64,000 bases of DNA. Origin: Candidatus Sumerlaeaceae bacterium. GTDB lineage: Bacteria > Sumerlaeota > Sumerlaeia > Sumerlaeales > Sumerlaeaceae. Position numbers and translations under genes: made by a program. The notes under the pieces are model-generated. The model made no database searches and was not told where the DNA came from. It saw only the letters and a list, made by a program, of their open reading frames with translations. Below, piece after piece: positions 1-8,898 of the stretch (its first letter is position 1; each line of letters opens with the position of its first letter). The stretch covers positions 99,543 through 163,542 of the forward strand of contig JAIBAT010000150.1 in the NCBI GenBank assembly GCA_019695055.1, read 5' to 3'.

Positions 1-776
1 GAGAATCCGTCTCTCTCATCCTGGCCAGCAACACCATGAACCTCGCACTTCCCGCAAAGATGGGTGACCTGACAAAGGGTTACTTCCTGACGCGGACCGG
101 CACGCTCGACTTGAAGCGCGCCATGAACATCGTGATCTTCGAGAAAATGCTCGATGTGGCCTGCCTCGCCCTCGTCATGATAACCGGGGTCGCCATGCTA
201 TTCTCACGGGGGGAGGCAACCGGGGTCCTTGCCAGGCAGGCGATCTTTGCCGCAGCTCTTGGGGCTGTCGCCGTTGCGGGCGTTGCCATTTTATATTTTG
301 TGCCCACGCGGTACATTCCCGGCTGGAACGCGCTGCTGACGGCCCTTGCCGCGCGGCCCAAACTGGCCAAAATCCACAGCCTGCTTCAGGCGAGCCACGA
401 AACCATTTCCCTGCTTCAATCCCGCGGCGCAAACCGCCCACTCATCTGCGCGTACTCTATAGCCATCTGGATGTTCCACATGATCCAGATTTATCTTTTC
501 TTCCTTTGCCTGACACCCGCCATGAACCAGCCCGCGCCCCTCGCACAGTTTATTTCGCTCGTGCCCCTCGCCATTTTCATCGGGCTCATTCCCCTCACGG
601 TGGCTGGCTTCGGCGCCCGCGACATGGCCATCATCCGCTTCTTCCCCCTCCAGGGCGAAGCCGCAATGCTTGGCGTCTCGCTTTATATCAACCTGCGCTA
701 TATTCTCCCCGCCATCGCAGGGATGCCGTTCCTGAACCGTTATCTCACAATGGCCAAACCCGCCGATCAACAGTAG
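1..776 (+). CDS. Lysylphosphatidylglycerol-synthase-TM-like membrane protein, 5' end cut by window
   Basis: Integral membrane protein of the LPG_synthase_TM / UPF0104 type, a family linked to flippase or lipid-modifying roles. The reading frame is open from base 3. An ATG lies at 36, but the residues just before and after it (LPAKMGDLTKGYFLTR) match the internal loop LPxRxGExxR that lies well inside full-length members, so the true start is upstream of the window. About five hydrophobic helices remain, and near the C-terminus FIGLIPLTVAGFGARD matches the family's conserved PLTPGGLGxxE loop. It is convergent with copA and ends 37 bases from copA's stop. The substrate cannot be told from this fragment. 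Confidence 0.72.
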   Translation, partial: ESVSLILASNTMNLALPAKMGDLTKGYFLTRTGTLDLKRAMNIVIFEKMLDVACLALVMITGVAMLFSRGEATGVLARQAIFAAALGAVAVAGVAILYFVPTRYIPGWNALLTALAARPKLAKIHSLLQASHETISLLQSRGANRPLICAYSIAIWMFHMIQIYLFFLCLTPAMNQPAPLAQFISLVPLAIFIGLIPLTVAGFGARDMAIIRFFPLQGEAAMLGVSLYINLRYILPAIAGMPFLNRYLTMAKPADQQ

Positions 777-813
777 CGGCGACAAATCCCACCCATCACA
801 ACACCCAGATCCG

Positions 814-3054
814 TCAGGCCTGAATTCGCGATACCTTCGCCCGCATGAGCCGCAGACTGTTGCCCACCACGCAAAGGTCGCTCAGCGCCATGGCCACACT
901 TGCAAAGATGGGATTCAGCAGGATTCCGTAAGCCGGATAGAGCGCTCCTGCAGCCACTGGAATGCAGAGTACGTTGTAAAAAAACGCCCAGAACAGATTC
1001 TGTTTGATGACCCGAAACGTCTGGCGGCTCAGGTCCAGCGCTCCCGCCACACCTCTCAGGTCGCCCGAGATCAACGTGATGTCGCTGGTTTCCATGGCAA
1101 CATGGGTTCCCGTCCCGATGGCGATCCCGACGTCCGCCGCAGCCAGCGCCGGCGCATCGTTAATTCCGTCACCCACCATGGCAACGCGCCTGCCCTGGCG
1201 CTGGAAATCTCGCACACGGTCTGCTTTCTCACCAGGGAGCACATTTGCTAAAATGTTTTCTATCCCGACACTCCCGGCAACCGATTTGGCCGCGCGTTCA
1301 TCGCCACCAGTAATCATAACCACTTCCAGGCCCATGGCCTTGAGTTGCCGGACTGCCTCAGCGGAGGTTTCCTTCACCACATCAGCAAGCACAACAGCGC
1401 CCGCAAGAACGCCATCAGCAGCCACATAGATCACCGAGCTTCCCCTCGCGCCATGCCGCTCAGCGTCCGCGGCCATAGCTTCGAGGGCCACCCCCGAAGA
1501 CTGAAGCATGCGCGAGCTTCCCATCAAAACCTTCTTCGCGTCAATCACTGCCTCAATGCCAAATCCTTCGCGAGCCACGAAACTCTCGGGCTGTTTCGGC
1601 GAGACACTCTCTGCCGCGGCAACGCGCATAATGGCCTCCGCAAAGGGGTGCTCCGAGCGGGACTCGGCGCTCGCTGCAAGCTGAAGCAGCTCGCCGCGGG
1701 TGAAACCCGACGCAGGGATCAACTCCACAACATCAGGGTGACCGCGTGTAATGGTCCCCGTTTTGTCGAGAACCACCACATTGAGGCCATGCGCCTTCTC
1801 CAGCGCCTCGCCACCACGAATCAGTATTCCCAACTCGGCGCCGCGGCCCGTTCCCGTCATCACAGCCATGGGCGTCGCCAAACCCATGGCGCAGGGGCAG
1901 GAAATGATGAGTACCGTAACAAAAGACATGACCCCGAGACCCAGGTAACTCCACCCGCCAAAAACAAGCCAGGCCACTAACGTCATCACCGCAATGGCGA
2001 CAACCACCGGCACAAAAACGCCACTAATGCGATCGGCCAGCCGCGCAATGGGCGCCTTTGAAGTCTGCGCTTCGGAAACCAGATTCACGATGCGCCGAAG
2101 TGCGGTATCAGCGCCAACCGCCGTCGCACGAAAACGAAAACTGCCTGATTTATTGATGGTGCCGCCGATGACCTCCGCGCCCGGTCCCTTTTCCACCGGA
2201 ATGCCCTCACCGGTGATCATGGACTCATCCACCGCGCTCTGCCCGTCCTCGATGACCCCGTCCGTCGCGATCCGCTCGCCCGGCCGCACGACAATAAGGT
2301 CGCCGACCTGTAAACTGGCAGTCGAAACCTCAACCTCGGCGCTACCCCGCGCCACCCGCGCCGTATCTGGCGCCTGCCCCAACAATTTCTGGATGGCCCC
2401 ACTCGTCCGCGCGCGGGCACGATCCTCAAGGTAACGGCCCAACAGAATCAGAATCGTAATCCCGGCGGCGGCCTCGTAGTAAACATCGGGATGTTTCCCA
2501 ATGCCATGCCACAACTGCGGCGCCACCGTGGCCACCACACTGTAAACAAAAGCAGTACCCGCCCCCATGGCGACCAGCGTATTCATGTCGGCAGTGCCGC
2601 GCTTGAGTGCCTTCCACGCACCGGTGAAAAATCCACTCCCCGACCAAAACACCACCGGAACCGTGAGCGCCAACATCATCCATTCCATATACGGAAAATG
2701 GATGTGCATCATCCCGACGACCATGACTGGCAGCGCCAAGATTCCGCCCACGATCAACTTTGTGGGCCGCTCCGATTTGCAGCCATCGCCACAATGGGCC
2801 GCGGCCGTTTCCGCAGTCACAGGCCGCGCCTTGTAGCCAATCGCCTCGACCCGCCCCATTATCGCCTCTGAATTGGTCTGGTCCGGGTCAAATTCCACCC
2901 GCGCCTCGCCAGTCGCAAGGTTCACGCTCGCCGATTTTACTCCATCAAGCCCGGCAAGGCCCTTCTCCACGCGTCCCACACACGATGCACAATGCATGCC
3001 GTCCACAAGGAGGCGTGTTTGTGTAACATTCGACGATGGAATAGCGGATGACAT
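814..3054 (-). CDS. copA: Copper-translocating P1B-type ATPase
   Basis: 746-residue heavy-metal P-type ATPase that exports Cu(I) across the inner membrane using ATP. An N-terminal HMA metal-binding domain carries GMHCASC (19-25). Then come an HCGDGC patch (87-92), transmembrane helices, the actuator TGE (281-283), the intramembrane metal site CPC (386-388), the phosphorylation motif DKTGT (430-434), and the hinge GDGINDAPAL near residue 640. CPC with a single HMA domain is the copper/silver class. The ATG is preceded by AGGAG seven bases away, a strong ribosome site. It is the last gene of a minus-strand run, 55 bases after the solute-binding protein gene. No CueR- or CopY-type regulator is adjacent; the BlaI-family repressor at 43829 is far away. 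Confidence 0.95.
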   Translation of the reverse strand: MSSAIPSSNVTQTRLLVDGMHCASCVGRVEKGLAGLDGVKSASVNLATGEARVEFDPDQTNSEAIMGRVEAIGYKARPVTAETAAAHCGDGCKSERPTKLIVGGILALPVMVVGMMHIHFPYMEWMMLALTVPVVFWSGSGFFTGAWKALKRGTADMNTLVAMGAGTAFVYSVVATVAPQLWHGIGKHPDVYYEAAAGITILILLGRYLEDRARARTSGAIQKLLGQAPDTARVARGSAEVEVSTASLQVGDLIVVRPGERIATDGVIEDGQSAVDESMITGEGIPVEKGPGAEVIGGTINKSGSFRFRATAVGADTALRRIVNLVSEAQTSKAPIARLADRISGVFVPVVVAIAVMTLVAWLVFGGWSYLGLGVMSFVTVLIISCPCAMGLATPMAVMTGTGRGAELGILIRGGEALEKAHGLNVVVLDKTGTITRGHPDVVELIPASGFTRGELLQLAASAESRSEHPFAEAIMRVAAAESVSPKQPESFVAREGFGIEAVIDAKKVLMGSSRMLQSSGVALEAMAADAERHGARGSSVIYVAADGVLAGAVVLADVVKETSAEAVRQLKAMGLEVVMITGGDERAAKSVAGSVGIENILANVLPGEKADRVRDFQRQGRRVAMVGDGINDAPALAAADVGIAIGTGTHVAMETSDITLISGDLRGVAGALDLSRQTFRVIKQNLFWAFFYNVLCIPVAAGALYPAYGILLNPIFASVAMALSDLCVVGNSLRLMRAKVSRIQA

Positions 3055-3109
3055 GGGGACTCCTGATTAATTTCTCAATTGGAGCGAAACTATTCGACCC
3101 GGGCCACAA

Positions 3110-4564
3110 TCATTTCGCCTGACCGGACAATTCCCTGTTAATGGGGTCCAATTCGCGCAACTGGAACCGACGGGATTCCACCTGCAACACCTTTGCAGGG
3201 TCCGCATTGCGATTGATGAGAACTTCCTGGATTGCCGGCCCAAGATACTGGCTGTAAAGCGTCTGGCAGCGATACGGCGGCTCCACCCGCACGGCCTCCG
3301 CAGCCTGCGCCATGAGCTTCGACTGGTCGGGCACCGTTCGATACTTGTTCACGATGGCGTCGATCTTCTCCTGGTACTCCGGCAGAAAAATGGGAACGCA
3401 CGGCAGCCCCACGCGCCGCCCCTGTTCCTTCAGCAGCCTAAGCCGCGGCTCGATCACGTCCGGTTCGTGCTCATATACGATCGCGTCGAACGCGCGCTGC
3501 TTGCGCTGTCCTTCGAGGTCGCGATTCACAATCACAAACGCCCCGCCAATCTGGTTCGCGCGTCCTGCCGGGCCTGCTGGCAGAAGCGCAATCTCCACAT
3601 CACCCGCAGGGAAATGATACTTGTCGATAAGGCTCTGCATCGTTTCCGGCGCCTGAAACATCATGGCCGCCCGACCGGATGCGAACATCTGGATGATGTC
3701 GTCGTTGTTGGCCAGAATGTTCTTCTGGAGCACATCATGTTTCCACCGCAAGTCGCGCAGATACTCAAGGGCATGAATCACAGGCGGCTCATGAAACACA
3801 GATATCCATTGGCCATCGCCCCCGCGCCGCTCGAAATCACCACCTGCCTGCCACGCCCAATTCAGGAAGTGCCAGGCATTGCCGCCGTTCTCGCCCAGCA
3901 TTCCAAATCCGCAGACTCCCCTTGAATGATCCGTGAGGCGAATCGCATAGGTCGTGAAATCATCCCACGTCTGCGGCGGAATCACTCGCCCCCGCGCATC
4001 CACAAGCCCCGCCGCTTTGAATAGTGGAACGTTGCAGAAAAGCGTCATCACATAGAAACCTGCGCCTGCGCCGCCGACAGGCAATCCAAGCACGCGCCCA
4101 TTGCGCGAGATCGGCTCCAGCAGCTTCGGGTTAAGGTGCTTGTAGAGCTTCCACGCCCGCAGTTCTTCCGTGATGTCCGCCGAAAGCCGCTTGTCCAATA
4201 TTAGCGTGGCTTCCGTCGCAAACAGCCCGATGACATACGGCAAAGTGTGTGCGTTGTACTTTGCGAAGAACGTGTCCGGCGAGAACTGCCAGGTATCGAA
4301 TTGAAGCGTTGCGTCGGGAAACTTCTCCTCGAATAGACGCCGCATCAAATCCTGCTCAGCCTGGCGCTTGAAGTCGTTCTCCATGGCGCCACTGTTCTTG
4401 CTGACGCCAATGCGCCCGGTTGCCACCGTGGTTTGGACCGGAACTACCGGCTCTGACTCAGGTCGCGGGCCGCTGGCCGGTGGAAAACCAAACTTCACGG
4501 CGCCCGCGATAAAGAGCGCCGCGACGGCCGCGCCAAGCAGCCGGTTTTTTGCGCCGGCAATCAC
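3110..4564 (-). CDS. Membrane-anchored extracellular solute-binding protein (family 1, MalE-like)
   Basis: 484-residue binding protein resembling sugar ABC-transporter receptors. I place the start at the GTG at 4564, which overlaps the gmhA stop as GTGA; a longer reading would run 38 codons into gmhA and adds only low-complexity residues. Residues ~8-24 form one hydrophobic helix without a clear lipobox, so it is probably an uncleaved anchor. The body shows family-1 features: TLPYVIGL near the N-lobe, PPQTWDDFTTYA, the long ALEYLRDLRWKHDVL helix and FASGRAAMMFQAPE. No permease or ATPase gene is next to it, so it is an orphan receptor and its ligand is unknown. The overlap implies coupled translation with gmhA. 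Confidence 0.85.
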   Translation of the reverse strand: MIAGAKNRLLGAAVAALFIAGAVKFGFPPASGPRPESEPVVPVQTTVATGRIGVSKNSGAMENDFKRQAEQDLMRRLFEEKFPDATLQFDTWQFSPDTFFAKYNAHTLPYVIGLFATEATLILDKRLSADITEELRAWKLYKHLNPKLLEPISRNGRVLGLPVGGAGAGFYVMTLFCNVPLFKAAGLVDARGRVIPPQTWDDFTTYAIRLTDHSRGVCGFGMLGENGGNAWHFLNWAWQAGGDFERRGGDGQWISVFHEPPVIHALEYLRDLRWKHDVLQKNILANNDDIIQMFASGRAAMMFQAPETMQSLIDKYHFPAGDVEIALLPAGPAGRANQIGGAFVIVNRDLEGQRKQRAFDAIVYEHEPDVIEPRLRLLKEQGRRVGLPCVPIFLPEYQEKIDAIVNKYRTVPDQSKLMAQAAEAVRVEPPYRCQTLYSQYLGPAIQEVLINRNADPAKVLQVESRRFQLRELDPINRELSGQAK

Positions 4565-5136
4565 CGCACGCCGAACAGCCGGCTTTCGATGATCTCGCAC
4601 CAGATGTGCAAAATGGTAATATGGGTTTCCTGGATGCGCGCGGTGGACTCGCTCGGCACAACCACGCACACGTCGCACATGGCCGGCATGCTGCCGCCCT
4701 TGCGCCCCGTCAGCCCGATGGTCTTCGCGCCCAGCGCCCGCGCCTTTTCCAGCGCCGCCAGCACGTTCGGCGAAATCCCCGAAGTGGAAATCCCGATGAC
4801 CACGTCGCCAGCGCGCGTAAACGCCTCCAGCTGCCGGATGAAAACGTGGTCGTAATCATAGTCGTTGGCGATGGATGTGATCGTCGAAGTGTTCGTGTTC
4901 AGCGAAATGGAAGGAAGTGGCGCTCGCTCCTTCTGGAATCGCCCCACCAGCTCCGCCGCAAAGTGCTGCGCGTCGGCCGCGCTGCCGCCATTGCCAAAGA
5001 TCAGCGTCTTGCGACCCGCCTCGTAGGCACCGACAATCAGGTCCGCCGCGGCCGCAATATCCGTCGCGATGTCATCCGCCGCCTTGCGCTTCACCTCCGC
5101 GCTGTCGCGCAGTATCTGCTGGATTCGTTCAATCAT
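4561..5136 (-). CDS. gmhA: Phosphoheptose isomerase (SIS domain)
   Basis: 191-residue SIS-domain sugar isomerase. GmhA converts sedoheptulose 7-phosphate to D-glycero-D-manno-heptose 7-phosphate, the first step to ADP-heptose for lipopolysaccharide core. The length is the family norm. Visible signatures are FGNGGSAADAQHFAAELVGRF (about residues 48-68), the phosphate-binding GISTSGISPNVL, and the C-terminal QETHITILHIWCEIIE helix with its active-site histidine. The closely related DiaA also has this fold, but the GRF and QE(T/A)H motifs favour GmhA. It sits between the kinase gene and the solute-binding gene and overlaps the latter by four bases. No other heptose genes are in the window. Confidence 0.93.
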   Translation of the reverse strand: MIERIQQILRDSAEVKRKAADDIATDIAAAADLIVGAYEAGRKTLIFGNGGSAADAQHFAAELVGRFQKERAPLPSISLNTNTSTITSIANDYDYDHVFIRQLEAFTRAGDVVIGISTSGISPNVLAALEKARALGAKTIGLTGRKGGSMPAMCDVCVVVPSESTARIQETHITILHIWCEIIESRLFGVR

Positions 5137-5196
5137 CGTAGTTGGGATTGCTGGATTGCGAAGCGCCGCCCGTCAAGGCTCGACGCGCGAAAATAA

Positions 5197-6744
5197 TCAC
5201 TGCGCGGACTTCTGCTTTCTGATGGCAAGGTCCGTGGAACTCAGCGGTTTCGCCGCCTTGAGCTGCGTTCCGTTCAGCGAGTAAACAAAATCATCGTCAG
5301 TGTCCTCCTGGCCGTCGCGCCCGAAGGATTTGATCGTGCCACCGCTTGACGACGTGATCACAAATGCATTCCCCCACGCATCCTTTGCGTCCTCCTCCGC
5401 GACAACCCCTTCGCTGACCAGCTCCTTCATGCGCGGAATGCCTGTCTTGCCGGGTTCGCGGCGATAGTTGATGATCTTGAGGACCGTCCCATCAATCCGG
5501 TTCATGGTGACCTGCGCCTTTTCGTTGTCCTCGGCCACGATCTCGTCCGGTGTCTTCTCGCGGATCTCGCCACCCTTGTTGATCAGCCCGGCCACCCATT
5601 TCGTGATGGCGGAGGGTTCGCCCTCCTTTTCCTCGCCGCCCGCTTTGACATACGCCACGATGGCGGCGCCAATAATGAGCACGCCAAACAACGACAACAT
5701 GATCGTCTTGAAGCGCGATTCCGGCTCGGGATCAGGCAAATCCTTCAGCTCAACGCTGACCAGGCCCTCGGTCAAATAGGACCGCGGCGTGCCGCCACCA
5801 TGCCCCGATTCGCTCAGAGCCCCATTATCCTCCGATAGCAGCGTCGGGCTGCCGGCGTCGCCGATGCGCCGCTCCTTACCGAGGCGATGGATCTTTGCGG
5901 ATTCCAGCTCGCTGATGAGGCGGTCGTAATCCTGATAGCGCTGGCTCGGATCCTTGGCCATCATCTTGCAGATGATCTCGTTAATGTCCGCCGGCACCTT
6001 CGGGTTGATCATGTAGGGCGGCATCAGCGGCGTGTTCACGTGCTTGAGCATGATGGCCATGGCTGTTTCCCCGTCGAACGGGCACTGGCGCGTCACCAGC
6101 TCATAGAACGTGGCGCCCAACGAATAAATGTCGCTGCGGTGATCCACAGCGCGCCCCATTCCCTGCTCGGGCGACAGATAGCGCGGCGTGCCGACGACCA
6201 TGTTGGTGCCGGTCAGCATCGACCGATCCCAAAGGGATTTTGCGAGCCCGAAGTCGATGATCTTCACCACCCCGTCCGGCGTCACCAGCAGGTTCGTGGG
6301 CTTGATGTCGCGGTGAATGATGGAATGCCGGAATGCCATCTCCAGCCCCCGTGCCACCTGGACCACGAAATCCACCAGCGTCGAGAACGGCGCATTGGGA
6401 TTGCGCTTGCAGTAAACGTCCAGCGGTTCGCCATCAATGAATTCCATGACGATAAACGGCGAGTTGTTCTCGTCGTATTCCATGCCGTAAATTTTGGCGA
6501 TGTTCACATGGTCCAGCGCATGGACGGACGTGGCCTCGCGCTCGAACCGGCGGATCAGCTCGGGATCCTGACCTGCGTCGGGATCAATCTTCTTGATGGC
6601 CACATAGCGCTGGTTCAGCTCGTCCAGGGCCTTGACCACCTCCCCCATGCCGCCGCGGCCCAGGGACTTGATGACGCTGTAGGTGCCTATGCGCTGGACG
6701 TTCGCGTCCAGCGCGTTCTCGAAAACTGTATGTTTGTCATCCAT
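5197..6744 (-). CDS. Transmembrane Ser/Thr protein kinase with pseudopilin-like extracytoplasmic C-terminus
   Basis: 515-residue Hanks-type kinase. The cytoplasmic catalytic domain (about 20-285) has the glycine loop GRGGMGEV (29-36), Lys51, HRDIKPTN (144-151), DFG (164-166), GTPRYLSPEQ and SDIYSLG. A linker leads to a single transmembrane helix (~346-367). The outside part (~370-515) ends with DAWGNAF (455-461) followed by SFGRDGQEDTDDDF, the calcium-loop pattern of GspG-type pseudopilins. Family kinases usually have PASTA, beta-propeller or no sensor, so this tail is notable. An in-frame GTG at 6774 would add ten residues; I prefer the ATG at 6744. It lies between hisS and gmhA on the same strand, 60 bases before gmhA. 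Confidence 0.9.
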   Translation of the reverse strand: MDDKHTVFENALDANVQRIGTYSVIKSLGRGGMGEVVKALDELNQRYVAIKKIDPDAGQDPELIRRFEREATSVHALDHVNIAKIYGMEYDENNSPFIVMEFIDGEPLDVYCKRNPNAPFSTLVDFVVQVARGLEMAFRHSIIHRDIKPTNLLVTPDGVVKIIDFGLAKSLWDRSMLTGTNMVVGTPRYLSPEQGMGRAVDHRSDIYSLGATFYELVTRQCPFDGETAMAIMLKHVNTPLMPPYMINPKVPADINEIICKMMAKDPSQRYQDYDRLISELESAKIHRLGKERRIGDAGSPTLLSEDNGALSESGHGGGTPRSYLTEGLVSVELKDLPDPEPESRFKTIMLSLFGVLIIGAAIVAYVKAGGEEKEGEPSAITKWVAGLINKGGEIREKTPDEIVAEDNEKAQVTMNRIDGTVLKIINYRREPGKTGIPRMKELVSEGVVAEEDAKDAWGNAFVITSSSGGTIKSFGRDGQEDTDDDFVYSLNGTQLKAAKPLSSTDLAIRKQKSAQ

Positions 6745-6828
6745 GGATTCTTTTGCCGCGAGAACTTTCCCCACATGGCCGTGCGGGTGTCAACAGGAAC
6801 TCCCCGCGCCCCGATGCGAAACGCGCCC

Positions 6829-8145
6829 TCAACCTTCCTTAAGATTGCGTTCGATTTCCGCCATGAGCAGCTCGATCTGCTCGCCGGATTCGAGGTTCTT
6901 CCACTGCGCCACGCCGCGCGACAATTCATCGGCACCGACGATGACGGCAATCTGCGCCTTTGAGCGATTCGCCGACCGCAACCCCGCCTTGGCGCTCTTG
7001 GGCTGGCAGTCAAAGGCCACGCGCTGGCCGCTGGACCGCGCCAACTCGGCGAGGCGATACGCCGTCGGAAGCGATTCGTCGTCCAGGGCCAATACGTAAA
7101 ATGCAGGCGGCGGCGATGGCGGCAGCTTGATGCCCTGTGCCTGCATCGCCATGATCAGCCGCTCCACGCCGATGGCCATGCCCACGGCCGGCGTTGGCGG
7201 GCCGCCCAGCTCCTCGACAAGGTTGTCATAGCGCCCGCCGCCCAGAATCGCATTCTGCGCGCCGAGGCCGGTCTGCACAATCTCAAACACCGTGCGCGTA
7301 TAATAATCGAGGCCGCGGACCAGCTCGCGGTCCACCTCGAAGGGCACACCCGCCTGGGCAAGAAGCGCCGTCACCACGTCAAAGTGATTCCGCGCCTCTT
7401 CCCCAACGTAGTCCACCACCCGCGGCAGGGACGACAAATAGGGGCGGCATTCCTCAACCTTGGTGTCAAACACGCGCATCGGGTTGATGGCCGCCAGATC
7501 CTGCCATTGCTCGCACCATTCGGCGTACTTGCCCGATTCGCGAGCCGAAGCCACGACCTCGAGGATCGCCTCGCGCAGCCGGTCGTTGAAACCCTTCCGG
7601 TCGCCGGGATCCCCCAGGTTGTTCAGTTTCACCACAATATCATTGAACCCCACCCGCCGCAACAGGTGGTAACACATCGTGATGACCTCCGCGTCGGCCG
7701 CGGCGTGGGCCACACCAAACAATTCCATACCGATCTGGGTGAACTGCCGCTGGCGTCCCTTTTGCGGCTTTTCATAGCGGAACATGGGCCCCACATAGAA
7801 TAGCTTTTGCTGCGAGGTCTCCTTGAGCAGCCCGCTTTCGATGAGGGCGCGCACCACGCCGGCGGTTCCCTCGGGGCGCATCGTGTTGCTGCGCTCGCCG
7901 GGGTCGGTGAAGGTGTACATCTGCTTGGACACCACGATGTCCGACGAATCGCCCACCGTGCGGGCGAAAAGCTCCGTCGGCTCCAGCACCGGGGTGCGGA
8001 TTTCGCCGTAGCCGTAGCGGTCAAAGAGTTCGCGGGCCTGCCCCTCCACAAACTGGTAGTGGCGCGCCAGCGCCGGCAGGATGTCCTCCATGCCGCGAAT
8101 GGCGCTGATCTGCGACTTCTTCTCGATGGTTCCTTCGGTTGTCAC
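6829..8145 (-). CDS. hisS: Histidyl-tRNA synthetase
   Basis: 438-residue class II aminoacyl-tRNA synthetase that charges tRNA-His. The N-terminal RGMEDILP is followed by motif 2 (FRYEKPQKGRQRQFTQIGMELFG region, about 115-137), the two HisA-type histidine-binding motifs LVRGLDYYTRTVFE and ILGGGRYDNLV, and a C-terminal anticodon-binding domain (~335-430). The start is a GTG at 8145 with GAGGGA just before it. It is the first gene of the minus-strand run that continues into the kinase gene. The dispersed repeat with its G-rich tract lies about 180 bases upstream, on the promoter side. Confidence 0.96.
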   Translation of the reverse strand: MTTEGTIEKKSQISAIRGMEDILPALARHYQFVEGQARELFDRYGYGEIRTPVLEPTELFARTVGDSSDIVVSKQMYTFTDPGERSNTMRPEGTAGVVRALIESGLLKETSQQKLFYVGPMFRYEKPQKGRQRQFTQIGMELFGVAHAAADAEVITMCYHLLRRVGFNDIVVKLNNLGDPGDRKGFNDRLREAILEVVASARESGKYAEWCEQWQDLAAINPMRVFDTKVEECRPYLSSLPRVVDYVGEEARNHFDVVTALLAQAGVPFEVDRELVRGLDYYTRTVFEIVQTGLGAQNAILGGGRYDNLVEELGGPPTPAVGMAIGVERLIMAMQAQGIKLPPSPPPAFYVLALDDESLPTAYRLAELARSSGQRVAFDCQPKSAKAGLRSANRSKAQIAVIVGADELSRGVAQWKNLESGEQIELLMAEIERNLKEG

Positions 8146-8286
8146 GGTCCCTCAACTTTCAAAGCGCGCGAGATTGTGGCAGGCCAAAGGCAAAGGCAAG
8201 GGCGCAGTTGCGCGGGCCGCTGCGCTGATGGCGCCATTTCCCAAGCGCGGAGAGGGCTTCGGTTGGAGGGTCTTGTGTGGGGCCGA

Positions 8287-8566
8287 GAGTCCTGCCACCC
8301 CTCCCAATGACCGGGTTGCCAGCTGGGGGGAGGGGGAGGGGGGGTATGTCAAAACTGTTAACCTCAATAAAATCAATGTGATGGCTATTGGAAAGGTGGC
8401 ATTTTGGCTGTTTTTTGTGTTTTTTAAACCGATCCAATTTTTGATTTGGAGCGGTTGAAATGTGCGGATTACGCGCGACGTCGGAGGTCTGGTTGGCGGT
8501 GTCTAAGATGAGCATCATGGGGGCAGCCTAACATGGGAAAATGGGTTTGCCTATTCCCTACTGACC
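8287..8566. repeat. Dispersed intergenic repeat, copy A (G-rich tract to GTTTGCCTATTCCCT)
   Basis: An imperfect copy of a sequence also found at 41311-41595. From left to right on the + strand both copies have a GTCC(C)TGCC(A/G)ACC-like lead, an uninterrupted purine tract (here G6-A-G5-A-G7 at 8325-8344), an AT-rich part containing GTTAACCTCAATAAAATCAAT (copy B reads GTTAAAGTCAATAATACCAAT), and end ~200 bases later in the shared GTTTGCCTATTCCCT. Similarity in the middle is patchy, so these are old copies. No coding frame is preserved. Seen from the neighbouring minus-strand genes, both copies sit upstream in the same orientation. Confidence 0.6.
8325..8344 (+). other. Potential G-quadruplex tract
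   Basis: Twenty bases consisting only of G with two single A interruptions (G6, A, G5, A, G7), about 180 bases upstream of the hisS start. The last run can supply two G-triplets, so four G-tracts with one-base loops are possible. It is part of dispersed repeat copy A. Whether it folds or affects hisS expression is not known. Confidence 0.55.
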
Positions 8567-8898
8567 CCTTGTGGCCTCTTAGGGACCCATGAACCGGCGA
8601 CGGGACGAACCACAACGCCATGGCGCAAAGGGGCAAGGACGCAAGGGGGTGGTTGATATGGACAGGCAGGGGCTTAACACGGAGATTGGGAGGAACAAGG
8701 AGTGGCCGGGAAAGATTGCCGGCGGGGGCGCCGGCGCTCCCGGAAGCTGTGCCGGGTGGATGGCCCGGCTATTCTCTCTCTGTGAAAATCTGGGAAATCT
8801 GTGGATGCGGGTCGTTTGCGAGGTGCCAATAAAAGCCCTTTACTTGCCGGATGTCGGGCGTGAAGTCGGTTCGGTAAACAGCCAGAAACCCATCCGCC

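Larger units (their letters stand above)
8146..8898. other. Gene-poor divergent spacer between hisS and the cold-shock fusion
   Basis: 753 bases with no convincing gene. Short open frames here have low-complexity translations and no ribosome sites. The spacer holds copy A of the dispersed repeat (listed separately) and, at about 8618-8652, a short-period tract rich in GCGCAAAG and GACGCAAGG units. The promoters of hisS (leftward) and of the gene at 8899 (rightward) must both lie here, but I could not pick out a confident -35/-10 pair. Confidence 0.6.

Noticed and set aside
5887-6963. A 358-codon + strand frame opposite the kinase gene and the end of hisS
   Set aside because: It spans two real genes and the spacer between them; the His/Asp/Val-rich translation has no domain.
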